Positions 1 to 10,211 are shown, counted from the stretch's first letter. The stretch: DNA of 64,000 nt from Actinoplanes sp. SE50/110 (GCF_900119315.1 NZ_LT827010.1:7248001-7312000); one strand, 5' to 3'. Translations and numbers: made by a program. Notes: generated from the letters alone by a model not told the origin.

Positions 1-491
1 CCGACATCAAGATGCCGCCCGGCTTCCACGACGAGGGCCTGCGGGCGGCGGTCGAGCTGCGGCGGAACCGCCCCGGCCTGCCGGTGGTGGTGCTGAGTCA
101 GTACGTGCAGGAGGAGTACGCGTCGGATCTGATCGGCACCGGCGACGGCGTCGGCTATCTGCTGAAGGACCGGGTCGCCGACATCGAGGACTTCGTGGCG
201 GCGCTGCGTACCGTCCTGGCCGGCGGGACCGTGGTCGACCCGGAGGTGGTGCGGCGCCTGCTGCACCGGCCACGGGATCCGCTGGCCGGGCTGTCCCCGC
301 GGGAACGGGAAGTGCTGGGGCTGATCGCCGAGGGGCGGTCGAACTCGTCGATCGCGGCGGCGCTGTTCGTCAGCGAGACCGCGGTCGGCAAGCACATCGG
401 CAACATCCTGGGCAAGCTCGGTCTGCCCCCGACGGACGACACCAACCGGCGGGTCATGGCGGTGCTGACCTACCTGGGCGCCCGCTCCTGA
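1..491 (+). CDS. Response regulator, NarL/LuxR family (5' end outside window)
   Basis: This is the C-terminal part of a two-component response regulator; the reading frame is already open at base 3. The first codons read D-I-K-M-P-P, so the first Asp is probably the phospho-acceptor and most of the receiver domain's N-terminal half is missing. The conserved receiver Lys follows in LLKD. The last ~65 residues are a LuxR-type HTH, starting LSPREREVLGLIAEG and continuing to a recognition helix with SETAVGKHIGNIL. It should bind DNA after phosphorylation by a sensor kinase that is not in view. The stop codon lies at the edge of a 29-bp tandem array. Confidence 0.9.
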   Translation, partial: DIKMPPGFHDEGLRAAVELRRNRPGLPVVVLSQYVQEEYASDLIGTGDGVGYLLKDRVADIEDFVAALRTVLAGGTVVDPEVVRRLLHRPRDPLAGLSPREREVLGLIAEGRSNSSIAAALFVSETAVGKHIGNILGKLGLPPTDDTNRRVMAVLTYLGARS

Positions 492-681
492 CCGGCCGCC
501 ATGTCCTTCTTGATCGTCGGCCGGCTGCCACGTCGTTCTTGATCGTCGGCCGGCTGCCACGTCGCTCCTGATCGTCGGCCGGCTGCCACGTCGCTCTTGA
601 TCGCCGGCAGGCTGCCACGTCGCTCCTAGTCGTCGGCAGGCTGCCACGTCGCTCTTAGTCGTCGGCAGGCTGCCACGTCGT
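492..681. repeat. 29-bp tandem array running into the 3' end of the next gene
   Basis: Units start at 511, 540, 569, 598, 627 and 656, an exact 29-bp period, with a diverged partial copy before 511. Each unit carries the core CGGCTGCCACGTCG. The last unit is coding: it contains the stop codon (655-657) and final codons (Thr-Thr-Trp-Gln-Pro-Ala-Asp-Asp) of the minus-strand methyltransferase. The array therefore looks like serial duplication of that gene's tail into the intergenic space. Since 29 is not a multiple of 3, the extra copies are not an in-frame extension. There are no spacers, so it is not CRISPR. Confidence 0.9.
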
Positions 682-1782
682 GGGGACCAGGATCGGGGCA
701 TCCGGGTCGCCGGCCCGGGTCAGGCCGACCTGCCAGGCGCGCATCGGCGGACGACCCCGGCGATGCCAGCGGTCGATCAGGGCGGCGGCGTCGGCGGTAC
801 GCCGGTCCGCGTCACCGCCACCGGCCAGCACCGAGCCGTCCGGGAGGAGCACCGCGCCACCGGTTCCGGTCTCGTCGAGCAGGGTCAGGTAGATGTCCTC
901 ACCGCTGCGGAAGGCATGCCGGGCATCCCGGCGGACGACCTCCCCCGCGGGAAGGGTGGCGCGGGTGACCCGGCGGTCCCAGGCGCCGGCCGCGTACCAG
1001 AGATCCCGATAGGCCGTGCTGTCCAACGGCGGATCCCAGCGGGGCGGGGCGGTTTCGGTCAGGCCGTGCAGTACGCCGGCCGGGGGCGGGTGGCTGCCCG
1101 GGTGGCGGGCGCCGAGCGGGCCGGCGGCGCCCATGAAACCGGCCGAGCAGACCACCCGGCCGGTGCCCGATCCGGTTACCGTCAGCACCGGATGGTGGCC
1201 GGCGTGCTCGACCGGCGCGACGACGAAGCCAGCCGGGTCCAGCTGGGCGAACCAGTGGGGTGAGAGGCCGGCGACACCCACCGTGACGATGACCCGGTCG
1301 TACCGGGCATCGGGAGATCCCGGATAACCGTCACCGGTGACGACCCGCGCCCGGGAGATCCCCGCCCGGGCCAGCGCGGCACGCGCGTGGGCGGCGACGT
1401 CCTCCTGCACCTCCACACTGGTCACCTCCGCCCCGAGCGTCGCCAGCAGCGCCGCGTTGTAACCGGTGCCGGCGCCGATCTCGAGGATCCGCATCCCCGG
1501 CCGGACGTCGAGGGCCGCCAACATGATCGCCATCAGGGAGGGCTGGCTGGACGAGCTGATCGGCCGGTCGCCGTCCACCTTGGTGACCAGGACGTCGTTG
1601 CTGTAGACAGTGGGCAGGAAATCCGGGTCGACCGGCTCCATCCAGCTGCCGTCACGCCGGTGGAAACCACCGGTCACGAACAACTCCCGGGGCACCGACC
1701 CGAAGGCCGTGGCCAACTCCGGCGACAGGGACACGCCGTCCTGCCGGATCAGATCGATATAGCGCCGCCGCAGATCCGTCAT
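655..1782 (-). CDS. Protein-L-isoaspartate O-methyltransferase family protein
   Basis: A 375-residue class I SAM methyltransferase of the PCMT family, which methylates isoaspartyl residues in damaged proteins. The PCMT substrate-side motif SSSSQPSL is at about residues 77-84 and SAM motif I EIGAGTGYNA at 101-110. The roughly 150 residues after the Rossmann core exceed the classical ~210-residue enzyme, as in many actinobacterial members. The chosen ATG at 1782 gives MTDLRRR; an in-frame ATG six codons upstream (1800) is possible. It lies 29 bp downstream of the phosphotransferase gene on the same strand, so the two may be co-transcribed. Its last codons are part of the tandem array. The cellular substrate is unknown. 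Confidence 0.85.
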   Translation of the reverse strand: MTDLRRRYIDLIRQDGVSLSPELATAFGSVPRELFVTGGFHRRDGSWMEPVDPDFLPTVYSNDVLVTKVDGDRPISSSSQPSLMAIMLAALDVRPGMRILEIGAGTGYNAALLATLGAEVTSVEVQEDVAAHARAALARAGISRARVVTGDGYPGSPDARYDRVIVTVGVAGLSPHWFAQLDPAGFVVAPVEHAGHHPVLTVTGSGTGRVVCSAGFMGAAGPLGARHPGSHPPPAGVLHGLTETAPPRWDPPLDSTAYRDLWYAAGAWDRRVTRATLPAGEVVRRDARHAFRSGEDIYLTLLDETGTGGAVLLPDGSVLAGGGDADRRTADAAALIDRWHRRGRPPMRAWQVGLTRAGDPDAPILVPTTWQPADD

Positions 1783-1811
1783 GCAGCACACCGTACTCAT
1801 CGATGCCGGCG

Positions 1812-2987
1812 TCACGCTCCGGCTGCGGCGACCGCCGCGGCGAGGCAGTCCGGCACGTCGCCGGCGTGATAGGGCCATTCCGACTGCTCGATGTTGGCGA
1901 GGAAACCGGCGTAGGTGGCGGCATTCCACAACCCGGCGACCGGCCGCAACAGCTCGACAGCACGCTCCGGATCGCTGCCCGGCACCGTCACCCGCCATCG
2001 CCGTGCCCACGCCGCGACGATCGGCTCCGGATCGGCCAGCCCGTCGACGAGACGCAGCAGATCGAACGCGGGGTTGCCGATCGCCGCGTCTCCCCAGTCG
2101 ACGATCACGAGGCTGTCCGGGCCGGACCCGGTGCGGACGTTGCCGGGATGCAGGTCCCCGTGCAGGAGGGTGTCGGGCAGGCCGCAGGCGGCCACGGCGG
2201 CCAGCCGGCGCGGCAGGTCGTCGATCAGGCCGGTCAGGCCCGGGATGCCGGACAGGTAGGGCGCGGCGACGGCGGCGAACCGCGCGGCGTCCAGCCGACG
2301 GTCGGGGACACCGGCCAGTTCGCCGACACGGCCGGCGTAGTGCTCCTGCACCGGGTGGAAAGCCTCGGCGATCCGGGCGCACAGGTCGGCGCCGGCGCCG
2401 TACCGGTCCTCCCCCGGCACGTGTGCCAGCAGCATCCGCCCCGCACTGCCGGCGGCCAGCACGTAGGGCACCAGGCTCGGCGCGACCTCGACGACCAGGC
2501 CGAGCACGGCCGGCTCGTGCGCGAGGAACGGCGGCACCTGCTTGAGCCAGGCGACCGGGCCGTCCGGGCCGTCCATCCGCCAGATCGCCGACAGGTTCCA
2601 GGTGCGCTGCTGGACGGCGGTCAGGCCGGGAAACCCGAGCCGGTCCAGGACGCCGGCCGCCCAGGCCAGCGTCACGGCGGGGCCGCCCGGCTCGGCCCAC
2701 GGGGCGCGCAGGGCGTGCGGCACCAGGTCGGCGCCGAGCGGGGTCAGCCCGGCAGGCCGAGCCCGGGTCTCGGCGAGGTAGGTGACGTGCCCGCCGGGCG
2801 GCGCCGGCCGGTCGGCGTGCAGCAGGCGCAGGACGGTGACCTCGGCGCCGGCCGCCGCCACCACCTCGGCCACCTCCTGCCACCAGGGGCTGGCGACGGA
2901 GAACGGCGGCATCGCACCGAGCAGGTCACCGGCCGGGTCGACCAGCACCAGGGTCACGGTTCGGGGCACCGCCCCATTCTGTCCCAT
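1812..2987 (-). CDS. APH-family phosphotransferase with N-terminal extension
   Basis: A 391-residue protein with an aminoglycoside-phosphotransferase/choline-kinase fold. The catalytic loop HGDLHPGN is at about 276-283 and the metal-binding DWGDAAIGNP at 297-306. The ~95 residues before the kinase core (a beta-rich stretch with PFSVASPWWQEV) are longer than in plain APH enzymes and may be a separate small domain. The family phosphorylates small hydroxyl substrates; neither the substrate nor any resistance function can be read from sequence. The ATG at 2987 is the first good start. A 30-bp tandem array occupies its upstream region, shared with the divergent glutaredoxin gene. Confidence 0.8.
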   Translation of the reverse strand: MGQNGAVPRTVTLVLVDPAGDLLGAMPPFSVASPWWQEVAEVVAAAGAEVTVLRLLHADRPAPPGGHVTYLAETRARPAGLTPLGADLVPHALRAPWAEPGGPAVTLAWAAGVLDRLGFPGLTAVQQRTWNLSAIWRMDGPDGPVAWLKQVPPFLAHEPAVLGLVVEVAPSLVPYVLAAGSAGRMLLAHVPGEDRYGAGADLCARIAEAFHPVQEHYAGRVGELAGVPDRRLDAARFAAVAAPYLSGIPGLTGLIDDLPRRLAAVAACGLPDTLLHGDLHPGNVRTGSGPDSLVIVDWGDAAIGNPAFDLLRLVDGLADPEPIVAAWARRWRVTVPGSDPERAVELLRPVAGLWNAATYAGFLANIEQSEWPYHAGDVPDCLAAAVAAAGA

Positions 2988-3020
2988 GAACGTTCCGGAT
3001 CGGCGCGCTGCGGTTGGCTG

Positions 3021-3210
3021 GGTTCCGATCCACGCGCCGCGGTTCCGGATCCACGCGCCGCGCTTCGCGGAGTTCCGGATCGACTCGCCGTGCTTCGCGG
3101 AGTTCCGGATCGACTCGCCGTGCTTCGCGGAGTTCCGGATCGACTCGCCGTGCTTCGCGGGGTTCCGGATCGACTCGCCGCGCTTCGCGGAGTTGCGGAT
3201 CGGCGCCGCG
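3021..3210. repeat. 30-bp tandem array between divergent genes
   Basis: Exact 30-bp periodicity. Full units begin at 3041, 3071, 3101, 3131 and 3161, flanked by partial units at 3021 and 3191. The core is AGTTCCGGATCGACTCGCC followed by a TGCTTCGCGG tail. It fills most of the space between the phosphotransferase start (2987, minus) and the glutaredoxin start (3277, plus), so it sits in a shared promoter region. Each unit includes the palindrome TCCGGA. Confidence 0.9.
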
Positions 3211-3276
3211 GTCTCTTGCCACGTGCTGCACCCCTCCGGGCGGAAGGTGGCGACCCTGTGGCGTACCCTTCCGCGC

Positions 3277-3687
3277 ATGACGCGAAGGTGGCGGCTCGCC
3301 GCGCTCAGCGCGGTCTGCGGCGTGATCATCGCCGCGGTCAAGATCGCGCAGGGTGCCTCACCCGGCGGTGCCGCGGTTCTACTGGCGGTCTTCCTGGTGC
3401 TGGCGGTGGTGACGTCACCGCTGGTCTTCCCGCGCCCGGCCGGCGTCGCCAACGGCCGCCCGGTGATCTACTGGCGGCCCGGCTGCCCGTTCTGCCTGCG
3501 GCTGCGGGCCCGACTGGGTCCGGACGCGGCCCGCTTCGCCTGGGTCGACATCTGGGCGGACCCGGCGGCCGCGGCGATCGTGCGCGGTTTCGCCGACGGC
3601 AACGAGACGGTCCCGACCGTGGTCATCAATGGTGAGGGTTTCGTCAATCCGGATCCGCAGTGGGTCCGGGAGAAAGTTCAGCTCTAG
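3277..3687 (+). CDS. Membrane-anchored glutaredoxin-like protein
   Basis: A 136-residue protein with two predicted hydrophobic segments (about 8-24 and 31-50) followed by a glutaredoxin/thioredoxin-fold domain. The redox motif CPFC is at 70-73, preceded by VIYWRPG, and the cis-proline motif TVPT is at 111-114. It probably catalyses thiol-disulfide exchange next to the membrane, perhaps with mycothiol-linked reductants; that partner is inferred from the phylum. The ATG at 3277 begins MTRRWRLAAL. Its 3' end overlaps a weak convergent ORF. Confidence 0.85.
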   Translation: MTRRWRLAALSAVCGVIIAAVKIAQGASPGGAAVLLAVFLVLAVVTSPLVFPRPAGVANGRPVIYWRPGCPFCLRLRARLGPDAARFAWVDIWADPAAAAIVRGFADGNETVPTVVINGEGFVNPDPQWVREKVQL

Positions 3688-3868
3688 ATTCGTCCAGATG
3701 CAGGCTGTGCGCCACCGCGGGCGGTGGGGCGGTCGCCGCGTCGGGGCAGGGATACCACTCGCAGCCGCAGCGACAGCGGATCTTCCAGGGCCGATACCAG
3801 ACTCGTACGGGTTCGTGTCGCACCTTGATCGCCTCCCGGCGCCACCGGCGCTTCCCGCGCCGGCTCAT
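3644..3868 (-). CDS. Possible small Cys-containing protein
   Basis: A 74-codon frame beginning MSRRGKRRWRRE with a compact Trp/Cys block, CRCGCEWYPCPD, after a basic start. The block resembles a small metal-binding knuckle, and its composition is more protein-like than most shadow frames here. It overlaps the end of the glutaredoxin gene by 44 bp in convergent orientation, which counts against it. I do not recognise the family. The rest of 3688-4019 holds only the malate synthase terminator. Confidence 0.35.
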   Translation of the reverse strand: MSRRGKRRWRREAIKVRHEPVRVWYRPWKIRCRCGCEWYPCPDAATAPPPAVAHSLHLDESRAELSPGPTADPD

Positions 3869-3962
3869 ATCCGGTGATACGTATCCGGCCCGCCGGAGTT
3901 CGAGGTCCGCACCGATTCGACGAACGCCGATCTATCACGTTATGAACAGTCCCTCGACGAGA

Positions 3963-4001
3963 CGCCGCGTTCCCCCGGAGCCAATCCGGAGGAACGCGGC
4001 G
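3963..4001 (-). terminator. Hairpin terminator downstream of aceB
   Basis: A perfect 11-bp inverted repeat, CGCCGCGTTCC (3963-3973) with GGAACGCGGCG (3991-4001), lies 19 bp past the malate synthase stop codon. There is no strong U-tract, as is common in high-GC actinomycetes. Confidence 0.75.
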
Positions 4002-4019
4002 CTCCCGGCGCTCGTCGGC

Positions 4020-5555
<1,536 letters not shown>

Positions 5556-5766
5556 CGTTGACGGCTCCTCTCGGTGTGGTTACTCCCGCGTAGCGTAGTG
5601 GTGACGCCGCCTCACGTCAGCGGCCGTGAGAGCCAAGAAGATCACACTTGGCACATGACCGTCATCTATCCCTAACGTTCCGCATCCGGCACGCGACGGT
5701 GCGCTCGCCACGCCTCCCAGGTCGGGCCACTTCATCCGCAATGACCGTTTCCACGCGATCCGGCAC

Positions 5767-6129
5767 TCAGCTTCCCCGATAGGTGGTGTAGCCGTACCGG
5801 TTGAGCAGCAGCGGCACGTGATACTGCCGGTCCGGGTCACGGACGTGGAAGGCCACCATGATCTCCGGGAAGAAGCAGTCCTGCCCGAGATAGGGCTCCA
5901 CGTAGAACAGCAGCCGATAGCCACCGGCCTGCCAGTCGCGCATCGGCACCCGGAAGCGCAACCGGCCGTCGCCGTCGCTGCGGCCCTCGGCGACCGTCGA
6001 CCAGCCGTCCGCGTCGTGGCGTTCCAGCCGCACGTAGACGTCTCCGGCCGGATCACCGGTGCCGGTGTCGAGGATGTGCGTCGAGATCCGGGCGTGCGCC
6101 TCGGCGGCCGTGCCGTCGTCAGCAGGCAC
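5767..6129 (-). CDS. uraH: 5-hydroxyisourate hydrolase (transthyretin-like)
   Basis: A 120-residue enzyme that hydrolyses 5-hydroxyisourate, the product of urate oxidase, on the way to allantoin. The family landmarks are present: ISTHILDT near the N-terminus with a catalytic His, the middle Arg region VRLERHD, the late His in YHVPLLLNRYG, and the diagnostic C-terminal tetrapeptide YRGS. The GTG at 6129 is preferred because GGAGG precedes it by 10 bases and it gives the family's usual length; the open frame continues far upstream without homology. Uricase and OHCU decarboxylase are not in view. Together with aceB it suggests purine-derived glyoxylate use. Confidence 0.92.
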   Translation of the reverse strand: MPADDGTAAEAHARISTHILDTGTGDPAGDVYVRLERHDADGWSTVAEGRSDGDGRLRFRVPMRDWQAGGYRLLFYVEPYLGQDCFFPEIMVAFHVRDPDRQYHVPLLLNRYGYTTYRGS

Positions 6130-6358
6130 CGGGCACTCGCCTCCGCCGCGACCCGGTGATCCCGCGAAGCCTGAAGATCCCCACCGCACCCCTCCATTGA
6201 TCACTCGAACATGCCGGGCCCGCGGCGTGCGCCGGCGGACCGAAAAGGCAACACGGCCACCCTGCCACCTTTCGCCACGCCGGAACCGGGCCTGTGGATA
6301 ACCGGCGGCTGTCCACAGGCCGCGAAAACTTGTCGGTGGAATCGGCCAGACTGTCCGC

Positions 6359-8950
6359 GTGCTGATTCGCGCCGACGCCCTCCCCGACCTACCGGTTCGC
6401 GACCTGCTGCCGGAGGTGACCGCCACGCTGTCCGGAGCCGGGGCGGCGGTGCTGGTCGCCCCGCCCGGCACCGGCAAGACCACGCTCGTCCCGCTCGCCC
6501 TGGCCGACGCCGGCCGGGTCATCGTCGCCGAGCCGCGCCGGGTCGCCGCCCGCGCCGCCGCCCGCCGGATGGCCACGCTGCTCGGCGAGCCGGTCGGCGA
6601 GCGCGTCGGTTATGCGGTGCGCGGCGACCGGCGCGTCTCCCGGCGCACGCTGATCGAGGTGGTCACCACCGGCCTCCTGGTCCGCCGGCTGCAAAAAGAT
6701 CCCGAGCTGTCCGGTGCCTCGACGGTGGTCCTCGACGAGTGCCACGAGCGGCACCTCGACTCCGACCTGGCCCTGGCGTTCCTCGTCGAGGCACGCGCGG
6801 TGCTCCGCCCCGGCCTGCGGCTGCTGGCGACCTCGGCCACCGCCGACGCCGACCGGCTGGCCGAGGTGCTCGGCCAGCCCGGCAGCCCGGCGCCGGTGCT
6901 CACCGCGCACGCGCGCACCCACCCGGTCGAGGTGATCTGGTCCCCGCCACCCGGCCCGGTCGCACCACCGCACGGGCTGCGCGTCGACCCCAAACTCCTC
7001 GACCACGTCGCGGCGACCACCCGGCGGGCACTCGCCGAGGGCGACGGCGACGTACTGGTCTTCCTGCCCGGCGCCCGGGAGATCGAGCTGGTGGCCACCC
7101 GGCTGCGCGGCGTCGGCGCCGACGTGCTGCCACTGCACGGCCGTCAGTCCGGCGAGACACAGGACGCCGCGCTGCGCGCGGGCCCGCGCCGCCGGGTGGT
7201 GCTGGCCACAGCGCTCGCCGAGAGCAGCCTGACCGTGCCCGGGGTGCGGGCGGTGGTCGACTGCGGGCTCAGCCGGGTGCCGAGAATGGACCACTCGCGC
7301 GGCCTGGGAGCACTGGTCACCGTCCCGGTGTCCCGGTCATCGGCGGTGCAGCGGGCCGGGCGGGCCGGGCGCGAGGCGCCGGGCCGGGCCTATCGGTGCT
7401 GGGCCGAGGCGCAGCATGAGCGGCTCCCGGCGCAGTCCGAGCCGGAGATCGCGGCCGCCGACCTGACCGGCTTCGCGCTCGACCTGGCCCTCTGGGGCGA
7501 CCCGTCCGGCAGCGGTCTGGCGCTGCCCGACCAGCCGCCGGCCGGGGCGCTGCGGGCGGCCGTCGCCACGCTGCGCGACCTGGGTGCGGTGGACACCGAC
7601 GGACGGGTGACCGCACGGGGACGGGCGCTGGCCGGGGCCGGGCTCCACCCACGGCTGGCCCGGGCGTTGCTCGACGGGGCGGCGCTGGTCGGGGCGCGGC
7701 GGGCCGCGGAGATCATCGCGGTGCTCGACGATCCGCGATCCGCGACAGACGATCTGGTGGCGGCGGTGCGGCGGGCCCGGGCCGCGGGTGATGCCGGTTG
7801 GCGATCGGAGGTACGCCGATTGACCTCCGCCGCGGCCACCGACCTGCCAGCCCCCGCCGCCGAGCCGGCAGCGGCGGCCGCGGCCGCCGGTTCGGGCTCG
7901 GGAGCGAGTGCCGGTGCGGGTGCGGCCGGGGCTGGGGCTGGCGCTGGGGCTGCAGCTGGGCCTGGGGCTCGGATTCCGGATGATCTGGCTACGGGCTTGG
8001 TGGTCGGCTTGGCCTATCCCGAGCGGGTGGCGCTGGCGCGTGAGCCGGGTGGCCCGTCCTATCTGATGGCTGGCGGGACCGCCGCGGACCTGCCGCCCGA
8101 CAGCTCGCTCGCCGGCACGCCGTGGCTCGCGGTCGCCGCCGCCGACCGGGCCGCCGGGGCGCGCACCGCGCGGATCCGCAGCGCCGCGCCGCTCGACGAG
8201 ACGACCGCGCGCGAGGTCGCCGAGGCGCTGTTCGCCGAGGATGACGAGATCGGCTGGATCGACGGCGACGTCGTGGCCCGCCGGGTGCGGCGGCTCGGCG
8301 CCATCACCCTCAGCAGCAGACGACTGACCGATCCCGATCCCGCCGCGGTGCGGGCCGCCCTGCTGACCGGCCTCCGCGAGACGGGCCTCGGGCTGCTCAC
8401 CTGGAACCGCTCCGCCGACGAACTCCGCGCCCGGCTGGCCTTCGCCCACGCCGCGCTCGGCGACCCGTGGCCCGACGTTTCCGACACCGCGCTGCTCGAA
8501 CACGCCGCCGACTGGATCGATCCGGGCTCCGCCAGGCGCCGGTCCGACCTGGCCAAAATCGACGTCACCGCGGCGCTGCGGCGGCTGATGCCGTGGTCGG
8601 TCGCCGGCCGGCTGGACGAGGTCGCGCCCGAGCGGCTGCCGGTGCCGAGCGGCTCGCAGATCCGGCTGGACTACTCCGACCCGGGCGCGCCGGTGCTCGC
8701 GGTGAAGGTGCAGGAGGCGTTCGGCTGGCGGGACGCCCCACGGCTGGCCGACGGGCGGGTGCCGGTGCTGTTGCATCTGCTCTCCCCGGCCGGGCGGCCG
8801 GTGGCGGTGACCCGTGATCTCGCGTCCTTCTGGGTGCAGGGCTATCCGCAGGTCCGCGCGGAGATGCGGGGCCGATATCCGCGCCATCCCTGGCCGGAGG
8901 ACCCGATGACCGCGGCACCCACCCGCCGGGCCAACCCGAGATCCCGATGA
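6359..8950 (+). CDS. hrpB: ATP-dependent helicase HrpB
   Basis: An 863-residue DEAH/DECH-box helicase of the HrpB type. Walker A APPGTGKTT is at 34-42, the DECH box at 126-129 (LDECHER) and motif III SAT at 159-161. The motif VI region QRAGRAGREAPGRAYR lies in the second RecA domain, followed by HA2 and the C-terminal HrpB domain (SYLMAGGT, IRLDYSDPGAPVLAV). The start is GTG at 6359. An alanine/glycine/serine-rich linker of about 45 residues (around 498-541) interrupts the region before the C-terminal domain; it is probably a flexible insertion. The biological role of HrpB is poorly defined in the family. Confidence 0.93.
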   Translation: MLIRADALPDLPVRDLLPEVTATLSGAGAAVLVAPPGTGKTTLVPLALADAGRVIVAEPRRVAARAAARRMATLLGEPVGERVGYAVRGDRRVSRRTLIEVVTTGLLVRRLQKDPELSGASTVVLDECHERHLDSDLALAFLVEARAVLRPGLRLLATSATADADRLAEVLGQPGSPAPVLTAHARTHPVEVIWSPPPGPVAPPHGLRVDPKLLDHVAATTRRALAEGDGDVLVFLPGAREIELVATRLRGVGADVLPLHGRQSGETQDAALRAGPRRRVVLATALAESSLTVPGVRAVVDCGLSRVPRMDHSRGLGALVTVPVSRSSAVQRAGRAGREAPGRAYRCWAEAQHERLPAQSEPEIAAADLTGFALDLALWGDPSGSGLALPDQPPAGALRAAVATLRDLGAVDTDGRVTARGRALAGAGLHPRLARALLDGAALVGARRAAEIIAVLDDPRSATDDLVAAVRRARAAGDAGWRSEVRRLTSAAATDLPAPAAEPAAAAAAAGSGSGASAGAGAAGAGAGAGAAAGPGARIPDDLATGLVVGLAYPERVALAREPGGPSYLMAGGTAADLPPDSSLAGTPWLAVAAADRAAGARTARIRSAAPLDETTAREVAEALFAEDDEIGWIDGDVVARRVRRLGAITLSSRRLTDPDPAAVRAALLTGLRETGLGLLTWNRSADELRARLAFAHAALGDPWPDVSDTALLEHAADWIDPGSARRRSDLAKIDVTAALRRLMPWSVAGRLDEVAPERLPVPSGSQIRLDYSDPGAPVLAVKVQEAFGWRDAPRLADGRVPVLLHLLSPAGRPVAVTRDLASFWVQGYPQVRAEMRGRYPRHPWPEDPMTAAPTRRANPRSR

Positions 8951-9303
8951 CACCGGCAACCACGCTGACCGACGGCGGCCGGTCCTTCCCACCCCGCGCA
9001 CCACCGGCCCCGCCGACGACCCACGCCGTCGATCACCCGAAGCCGGCGACCGCACCGCCCACCACCCACGTCGTTGACCAACCGAAGCCGGCGACCGCAC
9101 CGCCCACCACCCACGCCGTTGACCAACCGAAGCCGACGACCGCACCGCCCACGACCGATGCCACCAGCTCCACCGTTCACGATCGCCACCTCTGCCCGCC
9201 GGCTACTCGCCCGCCTTCAACGGACCCCATCGCCGCCACCCGGTGGCGGCGCTCCACGCCCGATCCACCTACCGACCGCGCCACCGTCTCGGCCGCGACC
9301 TGA
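8947..9303 (+). CDS. Possible Pro/Thr-rich repeat protein, coupled to hrpB
   Basis: A 118-codon frame whose ATG overlaps the hrpB stop codon (ATGA at 8947-8950), the arrangement used for translational coupling throughout this window. It has three 15-residue repeats with the core PPTTHAVDQPKPATA and no recognisable domain, signal peptide or membrane segment. The opposite strand is also open across the repeats (8842-9189), so the open frame may simply reflect a 45-bp period in GC-rich DNA. It could be a disordered tail protein or non-coding repeat DNA. Confidence 0.3.
   Translation: MTPATTLTDGGRSFPPRAPPAPPTTHAVDHPKPATAPPTTHVVDQPKPATAPPTTHAVDQPKPTTAPPTTDATSSTVHDRHLCPPATRPPSTDPIAATRWRRSTPDPPTDRATVSAAT
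9019..9153. repeat. 45-bp direct repeat, three copies
   Basis: Three consecutive 45-bp units start at 9019, 9064 and 9109, each beginning ACCCACG and containing AACCGAAGCCG or a close variant. The period is a multiple of 3, so both strands stay open. It lies just past hrpB. Confidence 0.9.
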
Positions 9304-9393
9304 AGCGGTGCCGGTGGAAGTGCGTTCCCGCTGAGCGGGCGTCACCGATTGGCGCTCGTGCTGACCGCAAGTGATTCGAGAGGAGAGGTAACG

Positions 9394-10167
9394 ATGACGA
9401 ACACGTTCACCCCCGCGGAGAAGACCTGGCTGTCCCGGCTCGGCTCACTGCGCCAAGTGGTGCGGCAGGAGGTGGTGGCACGGCAACTGGCGCAGCGCCT
9501 GAGACCTGACGCGCCCAGGGTGCTCGACGTCGGCTGTGGGCAGGGCACGCAGGCGATCCGGCTGGCCCGGCAGGGCTACGACGTCACCGCCCTGGACTCG
9601 TCCGAGCAGATGTCGGCGGCACTGGGTCGCGCGCTGAGCGAGGAGTCCACGGCGGTGCGCTCCCGGGTTCATGCGGTCCGGGCCGATGCGAGCCGGCTCG
9701 CCGGAACCTTCTCGCCGGGCTGCTTCGACGTGGTGCTCTGCCACGGCGTGTTGATGTACTTCGCGGATCCCGGCCCGTTGCTGACCGACCTCGCCCGGAT
9801 GCTGGCGCCCGGGGGCACACTGTCCCTGCTGGTCCGTAACGCCGACGCGCTCGCGATGCGGCCGGCGCTGCTGGGCGACTGGGCGATGGCAGGCGAGGCG
9901 TTCGGCACGACGACGTACGGCAATCGTCTCGGCATCCGCGCCCGGGCCGATCGGCTGTCCGATCTGACCGCCGCGCTGGCCGGGCGGGGGCTTGAGGTTT
10001 TCGCCTGGCACGGCGTCCGGGTCTTCACCGACACGGCCGCTGATGACGCTCCGCTGCCGGCGGACAACGAACTCGCGCGGATCCTCGACTGCGAGACCCG
10101 GGCCGGTGCCACGGATCCCTATCGCGGGGTCGCGGCCTTGACCCACATCTTCGCCCGCCGTCCCTGA
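9394..10167 (+). CDS. Class I SAM methyltransferase, CmoM/SmtA-like
   Basis: A 257-residue methyltransferase with motif I VLDVGCGQGTQA at about 46-57, an acidic motif II (VTALDSSEQM) and the post-I region CHGVLMYFADP. The segment LLVRNADALAMRPALLGDW resembles E. coli CmoM/SmtA, which methylates 5-carboxymethoxyuridine in tRNA; the tRNA role here is inferred from that resemblance. The ATG at 9394 is preceded by GAGGAGAGGT and fits better than the in-frame upstream start at 9349. It is followed at once by a strong hairpin terminator. Confidence 0.75.
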   Translation: MTNTFTPAEKTWLSRLGSLRQVVRQEVVARQLAQRLRPDAPRVLDVGCGQGTQAIRLARQGYDVTALDSSEQMSAALGRALSEESTAVRSRVHAVRADASRLAGTFSPGCFDVVLCHGVLMYFADPGPLLTDLARMLAPGGTLSLLVRNADALAMRPALLGDWAMAGEAFGTTTYGNRLGIRARADRLSDLTAALAGRGLEVFAWHGVRVFTDTAADDAPLPADNELARILDCETRAGATDPYRGVAALTHIFARRP

Positions 10168-10171
10168 CAGC

Positions 10172-10211
10172 GGTGGCGGCCGGTCAGCGGCTGACCAGAC
10201 CGGCCGCCACC
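10172..10211 (+). terminator. Hairpin terminator after the methyltransferase gene
   Basis: A perfect 13-bp stem, GGTGGCGGCCGGT (10172-10184) with ACCGGCCGCCACC (10199-10211), has a 14-base loop and starts 5 bases past the stop codon. Confidence 0.85.

Noticed and set aside
1812..2987. Aminoglycoside resistance gene
   Set aside because: The APH fold covers many metabolic kinases; the N-terminal extension and lack of a resistance context do not support a resistance call.
492..3210. CRISPR array
   Set aside because: The repeats are directly contiguous with no unique spacers, and no cas genes are nearby; several flow into coding sequence.
1803..3635. Long plus-strand open frame over the phosphotransferase region
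   Set aside because: It is antisense to a gene with intact kinase motifs; its Gly/Arg/Gln-rich sequence has no domain and is a GC-bias shadow.
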